From JBBRCE01 sp038205115 (GTDB lineage Bacteria > Planctomycetota > Planctomycetia > Pirellulales > JBBRCE01), in the NCBI GenBank assembly GCA_038205115.1, contig JBBRCE010000082.1:1-15596 (forward strand): 15,596 nt of DNA, given 5' to 3'. This document shows positions 11,877 to 15,596 of the stretch, in pieces. Below the pieces are notes generated by a model, which was given only the letters and a program-made list of their open reading frames with translations, was not told where the DNA came from and made no database searches. How positions within the stretch are numbered: position 1 is the stretch's first letter; each line of letters opens with the position of its first letter. The translations under genes were made by a program, and so were the position numbers.

Positions 11877-14102
11877 ATGGGCCACGATCAGCACGCAACG
11901 TTAAAGCAATCTCCGGTTCAGGAAAAGCATGATTGCTGTGTGGCTCATCCGCAGCCTGCAAACCAGACGGCTGCACCCAAAGCAGGGGGTGACACGATCT
12001 ATGTTTGCCCCATGCATCCAAAAGTGCGCCAAAAAGGTCCGGGCACTTGCCCAATCTGTGGCATGGCTCTTGAGCCGGAAGTGGCAACGACAGACGCGGG
12101 CCCCAATCATGAACTGATTGATATGACCCGCCGGTTCTGGATCGGGCTTGTTCTGACTCTTCCGGTATTCGTGCTGGAGATGGGAAGCCATTTGTTCAAT
12201 CTACACCATCTTGTTTCACCCAAGCTTTCATCCCTTATACAAATGACGCTTGCCACGCCTGTTGTTCTTTGGGCAGGCTGGCCCTTCTTCACACGCGGCT
12301 GGGCTTCCGTGAAGTCCCGCAACCTGAATATGTTCACCCTGATTGCGCTCGGTACTGGCATTGCATGGCTGTATAGTATGGTTGCGGCCCTTATGCCTTC
12401 AATATTTCCACCTGCCTTTCAACAGGAGGATGGTTTGGTTGCCGTTTATTTTGAAGCGGCGGCAGTAATCACAGTCCTTGTTCTTTTAGGACAGGTTCTT
12501 GAACTGAATGCGCGGGAGAAAACAGGCGGAGCGATCCGTGCTCTGCTGGATCTTGCGCCCAAAACGGCGCGGCGCATTGGCAAAGATGGCAAAGAAGAAG
12601 ATATCCCCTTAGAGGACGTCGCTGCGAGAGATTCACTGCGCGTCCGTCCGGGTGAGAAAGTTCCCGTGGACGGCGTTATCATTGAAGGCAAAAGTGCGAT
12701 TGATGAATCGATGATTACGGGGGAGTCAATGCCCGTCACGAAGGAAAAAGACGCTCACGTTATCAGCGCCACCATGAACCAGACCGGCAGTTTTATCATG
12801 CGTGCCGAGAAGGTTGGCAAAGACACCATGCTGGCGCAAATCGTCAAGATGGTTGCCGAAGCGCAGCGTAGCCGGGCCCCTATTCAGGGGCTGGCGGACA
12901 AAGTCGCCGGATACTTTGTTCCGGTCGTGATCGGGGTTTCGATCATCAGCTTTATCATTTGGTCTGTTTACGGGCCGTCACCGGCCTATGCCTTTGCCCT
13001 GATCTCGGCCATCTCCGTCCTCATTATAGCGTGCCCGTGCGCCCTTGGCCTTGCCACGCCCATGTCTATCATGGTGGGCATCGGGAAAGGCGCGGAAGCG
13101 GGTGTCCTTATCCGCAATGCTGAGGCTTTGGAGCGCATGGAGAAAGTGAACACGCTGGTCGTCGACAAGACAGGCACGTTAACAGAAGGAAAGCCCAAGG
13201 TTGTCTAAATCGTGACTGTGGCTGATATAAGCCAGGATGATCTTCTGGCTTTCGTCGCAGCTCTTGAAAAAGGAAGCGAACACCCATTGGCACATGCGAT
13301 CATCGTGGCAGCAAGCGAGAAACATCTCACCATACCGGAAGTGACTGGGTTCGATGCGGTAACTGGCAAAGGGGTGACCGGCAGTATCGGGGGCAAGGCA
13401 GTGGCGCTGGGCAACATCAGACTCATGAACGACCTTTCTGTTGATACATCCGATCTAACAGCCAAAGCGGATAGTCTTCGTGGTGACGGCGCAACAGTTA
13501 TGTTTGCTGCTATTAACAAGAAACCTGCCGGGTTACTGGCCGTTGCTGACCCCATTAAACCCACAACGCAGAAAGCGATCAGCGATCTACAGTCTTTAGG
13601 CATTCATGTTGTTATGCTGACAGGCGATAATAAAACCACAGCGGAAGCCGTTGCCAAAAAACTGGGGATTACAGATGTGAAAGCCGAAGTACTGCCGAAA
13701 GACAAAGGCGACATTATCAAGAAACTGCAAAGCGAAGGAAAAATCGTCGCGATGGCAGGCGATGGCACCAATGACGCGCCTGCGTTGGCCTCTGCGGATG
13801 TGGGTATTGCCATGGGAACAGGAACGGACGTTGCCATGCAAAGCGCCGGTGTCACGCTGCTGAAAGGCGATCTTACCGGTATCGTCAAGGCGCGGCGCTT
13901 GTCGTCAGCAACGATGAGTAATATCCGCGAGAATCTTTTCTTTGCTTTCATTTATAATGCGGCGGGCGTCCCTATCGCGGCGGGCATCCTTTATCCGGTC
14001 TTTGGATTGCTCCTGAGCCCGATGATTGCGGCGGCGGCTATGTCACTAAGTTCATTCAGCGTCATTGCTAATGCGCTGCGGCTGAAGCTGGTGAAGCTTT
14101 AG
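11877..14102 (+). pseudogene. copA: CopA-type Cu+ ATPase split by an in-frame TAA
   Basis: A full CopA-like pump of about 741 codons with one in-frame TAA at 13206-13208. Before it: a His/Cys-rich start (MGHDQHAT, DCCVAHP), a small metal-binding zone YVCPMHPK...CPICGM (from C44), membrane segments, TGES, the ion site C386-P387-C388 and DKTGT with D430. After it, in the same frame: GSEHPLA, TGDN, GDGTNDAP, the YN pair (FIYNAAG) and MSLSS, all Cu+ pump signatures. The stop falls 12 codons after DKTGT. GTG 13212 lies 3 nt after it with AAGG 10 nt upstream, so restart is conceivable, giving a split pump of 443 and 296 residues. ATG 11877 is preferred (AAGGA 10 nt before) over ATG 11829. Otherwise it is a pseudogene or a sequencing error. 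Confidence 0.88.
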
Positions 14103-14310
14103 ATATTACCGCAGATAATATTTTGCAGCTTTCCGCCAGCCTTGAGCGGTATTCCAAACACCCCTTGGCCACCGCTACATTGTTGTCATTGCTTCGTGAA
14201 CGCAGTAAGTGTCTTCGCCCTGGAGAAGTTCAAGCGAAACCTGTAAAGACGGCTTGAGCGGTGTCCGGTGTAAAGGTGGCGTGACCAGAACACAGGCGCA
14301 TTCACGGAAC
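14102..14310 (+). pseudogene. fragment of a second P1B-type ATPase nucleotide domain
   Basis: In the frame starting at 14102, sharing the last base of the CopA stop codon, the translation is DITADNILQLSASLERYSKH then PLATATLLSLLRERSKCLRPGEVQ. This is the start of a P1B ATPase nucleotide-binding domain, with the S-x-HP motif (SKHPLA). A shift of frame near 14250 gives DGLSGVRCKGGV, the expected GxGLSGV block. It is not a copy of the neighbouring CopA, whose matching part reads LAFVAALEKGSEHPLAHAI. The rest of this second pump is missing. Confidence 0.65.
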
Positions 14311-14325
14311 GTGGTAACCTGAACT

Positions 14326-14399
14326 TGCATGACACCGGCCTGTATGACCGTCGCGACGACCAGCTCACGCTCGATGAAGTGGAACGGATTCTGATTTAG
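14326..14399 (+). pseudogene. C-terminal relic of a second tyrosine recombinase
   Basis: One frame ending in TAG at 14397-14399 reads TGLYDRRDDQLTLDEVERIL, then I and a stop. The broken integrase at 5646 ends TTRLYDRRSDTISLDEVERI, then GI and a stop. The catalytic Tyr context is the same, with many codon differences. Upstream sequence is too decayed to follow. It marks the edge of another, older integrated unit. Confidence 0.7.
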
Positions 14400-14465
14400 G
14401 CACCGCCTGCCGTAAACATAAAATCAGCAATCTCATACTCTTAGGGGCAACCCCCCAAATACTTA

Positions 14466-14495
14466 TTGACAGTGTGTAATATTGTGTAATATTAT
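14466..14495 (+). promoter_or_regulatory. hicAB promoter with tandem 10-bp repeats
   Basis: A consensus -35 TTGACA (14466-14471) is followed by two perfect tandem copies of TGTGTAATAT (14473-14492). The -10 is either TATTAT (14490-14495, 18-bp spacer) or TAATAT (14487-14492, 15-bp). The repeats fill the spacer one helical turn apart and are a likely operator for HicB. Transcription would start at or within a few bases of the hicA start codons, and no Shine-Dalgarno is seen, so the message may be leaderless. Confidence 0.7.
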
Positions 14496-14500
14496 TAATG

Positions 14501-14689
14501 ATGAACAGTAAGGAAATAATCAAACGCCTGCAGGCAGACGGCTGGTACTTGGTAGCCACAAAGGGCAGTCATGCAAACTACAAGCATCCGCTGAAGCCCG
14601 GGCGGGTTACAGTCCCGCACCCTAAAATGGATTTGCCAATAGGCACGTTGAAAAGCATAGAGAAACAATCAGGAGTAAAACTAAGATGA
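14501..14689 (+). CDS. hicA: HicA-type mRNA interferase toxin
   Basis: A 62-residue protein with the dsRNA-binding-like HicA fold: MNSKEIIKRLQADGWYLV, catalytic His in TKGSHANYKHP, and VPHPKMDLPIGTLKSIEKQS. From ATG 14501 the catalytic histidine is residue 24, the family position; ATG 14498 is a neighbouring alternative start. HicA cuts mRNA and tmRNA independently of the ribosome. The stop overlaps hicB as ATGA. Confidence 0.93.
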   Translation: MNSKEIIKRLQADGWYLVATKGSHANYKHPLKPGRVTVPHPKMDLPIGTLKSIEKQSGVKLR

Positions 14690-15114
14690 AAACAATATAT
14701 TTCGGAGTAGTCCACAAAGAGAAAGGCAGCGATTACGGCGTCAGTTTTCCGGACTTTCCCGGCTGCGTTTCAGCAGGAAAAACCTTAGAGCAAGCTGTCA
14801 CCCTCGGCAATGAAGCCCTCGCTCTGCATATTCGCGGGATGGTTGACGATGGAGAACCATTGCCAGAGCCCACCAAGGCTGATGACCTTGTCCATGAGGA
14901 TGCACCTATGGCGATGTTCCCCGCTTATGCCCAAGTGCCGAGAGTCCGCGTGAAACGGTTTAACATCGCCGCCAGAGACACAGACATGAAGAAAATCGAC
15001 AGGTTCTTAAAAATCAGCGGCAGGAGCAGAGACAGATCCAGCTTTCTTATCAACCTCGCTCTACGCGAGATCGACAAGCACCCTTCAAAATCAAAACGGC
15101 CTGTCCCCGCATGA
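14686..15114 (+). CDS. hicB: HicB-type antitoxin
   Basis: A 142-residue antitoxin. The N-terminal half has the partial RNase H-like HicB fold (YGVSFPDFPGCVSAGKTLEQA, ALALHIRGMVDDGEPLPEP). The C-terminal half, VKRFNIAARDTDMKKIDRFLK with RSSFLINLALREI, looks like a ribbon-helix-helix DNA-binding domain. It should mask HicA and repress the operon at the repeats before hicA. It overlaps hicA upstream and the next gene downstream, each by 4 nt (ATGA). Confidence 0.92.
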   Translation: MKTIYFGVVHKEKGSDYGVSFPDFPGCVSAGKTLEQAVTLGNEALALHIRGMVDDGEPLPEPTKADDLVHEDAPMAMFPAYAQVPRVRVKRFNIAARDTDMKKIDRFLKISGRSRDRSSFLINLALREIDKHPSKSKRPVPA

Positions 15115-15566
15115 AGAAGATCGCCCCCTCGAAGGTTCCCAATGGACAAACACTGGTTGCTTTCCGCGAAAGCCAGAACCCCAAGAAGGCATCTTCCTAC
15201 AAGAATTTCCGGGAGCTGCGCGACGAAATAGGCGTCGCCAAACCCCGCCCGAAGAAATCAAGGCCTCGCGCCAAACTCAACCGCACAAAGCCGGCTACGC
15301 ACCTCGGTTCCATCCTCGATGACCTTCTCAAAGAGGAAGGGATTTTTGAAGAGACACAAGCACAAGCCATCAAGGAAGTGATCGCGTGGCAGCTTTCACA
15401 GGCTATGGAGAAACAGCACATCTCCAAGAAAACAATGGCAACATGCCTCAACACCAGCCGCACTCAGGTGAACCGCATTCTCAATCCCAAAACAGACGTA
15501 ACCCTTTCCAGCTTGCAACGCGCCGCCGCACTTGTCGGCAGACGGTTGAAGATTGAGCTTGTTTAA
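15111..15566 (+). CDS. HTH (XRE-like) regulator joined to hicAB
   Basis: A 151-residue protein. The C-terminal part (about 68-151: LDDLLKEEGIFEETQAQAIK, then QHISKKTMATCLNTSRTQVN and VTLSSLQRAAALVGRRLKIE) is an XRE/HigA-like helix-turn-helix domain of the kind found in stand-alone or TA-linked antitoxins. The N-terminal part (KVPNGQTLVAFRESQ...YKNFRELRDEIG) faintly recalls a RelB-type toxin-wrapping segment; a basic linker joins the two. It starts within the hicB stop (ATGA), so three genes are coupled. It may be the antitoxin for a toxin gene beyond the window or a second repressor of hicAB. The AGGAAATAAA before the next ATG (15578) shows the operon goes on. Confidence 0.75.
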   Translation: MKKIAPSKVPNGQTLVAFRESQNPKKASSYKNFRELRDEIGVAKPRPKKSRPRAKLNRTKPATHLGSILDDLLKEEGIFEETQAQAIKEVIAWQLSQAMEKQHISKKTMATCLNTSRTQVNRILNPKTDVTLSSLQRAAALVGRRLKIELV

Positions 15567-15577
15567 CAGGAAATAAA

Positions 15578-15596
15578 ATGACCGATAAAATATGGA
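15578..15596 (+). CDS. start of a further gene, cut by the window edge
   Basis: AGGA (15568-15571) stands 6 nt before ATG 15578, which opens the frame MTDKIW and runs off the window. It is 11 nt after the HTH gene and presumably in the same operon. Six residues are too few to name it. Confidence 0.5.

Noticed and set aside
1..15596. CRISPR arrays, tRNA or rRNA genes
   Set aside because: No regularly spaced direct repeats and no tRNA- or rRNA-like segments were seen on either strand.

Overview
This window reads as an accessory, plasmid-like or integrative-element metal-resistance island from a Gram-negative, probably proteobacterial, host. The grounds are a periplasmic-type HMA protein, an ArdC-type antirestriction gene, an IS30-family element, a miniature Tn3-type transposon, two toxin-antitoxin modules and many copper genes. 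I cannot name the host; a metal-rich or acidic setting would fit but is inference.

Layout. (1) 1-661: the 3' end of a group II intron (domains V and VI) sits inside an ardC-like gene, whose 3' exon follows. (2) 694-4642: a tight operon, possibly the least described part of the window. It holds a MerR/CueR-like regulator with a perfect palindromic operator, an exported HMA (MerP-like) protein, a CcdA/DsbD-like membrane protein that keeps only one CPC cysteine pair, and a P1B-type ATPase with YPC in place of CPC and HMA domains at both ends. A 45-bp relic of an ardC 3' end and a strong terminator follow, so ardC tails bracket the operon. (3) 4794-6662: a palindrome, a short integrase-like start, a vapBC pair and a tyrosine recombinase gene broken by a one-base deletion. 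(4) 6806-8376: copper accessory genes: a frameshifted YHS protein, an 18-cysteine four-helix-bundle copper-storage protein, an internally deleted HMA/ATPase N-terminus, and an exported protein whose mature part is about one-third methionine.

(5) 8556-9302: a 747-bp element bounded by 38-bp Tn3-family inverted repeats that carries only a resolvase gene, itself broken by a 4-bp tandem duplication. (6) 9303-10900: a hairpin-dense GC-rich stretch, an IS30-family insertion sequence, and the 5' part of a small plasmid gene. (7) 11009-14102: polyphosphate kinase 2, then a CopA-type Cu+ ATPase split by one in-frame TAA. (8) 14102-14399: relics of a second ATPase and of a second integrase tail. (9) 14466-15596: a hicA-hicB-HTH operon with ATGA overlaps and a tandem-repeat promoter, and the start of one more gene.

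How it may work together: cytosolic Cu+ could be sensed by the MerR protein, exported by P-type ATPases, stored by the Csp-like protein and bound in the periplasm by the Met-rich and HMA proteins, with PPK2 linking polyphosphate to metal stress. The mobile parts and TA pairs explain assembly and retention. At least four genes carry a single inactivating change (integrase, YHS, resolvase, CopA), so the island is either decaying or the sequence has point errors; raw reads would tell.
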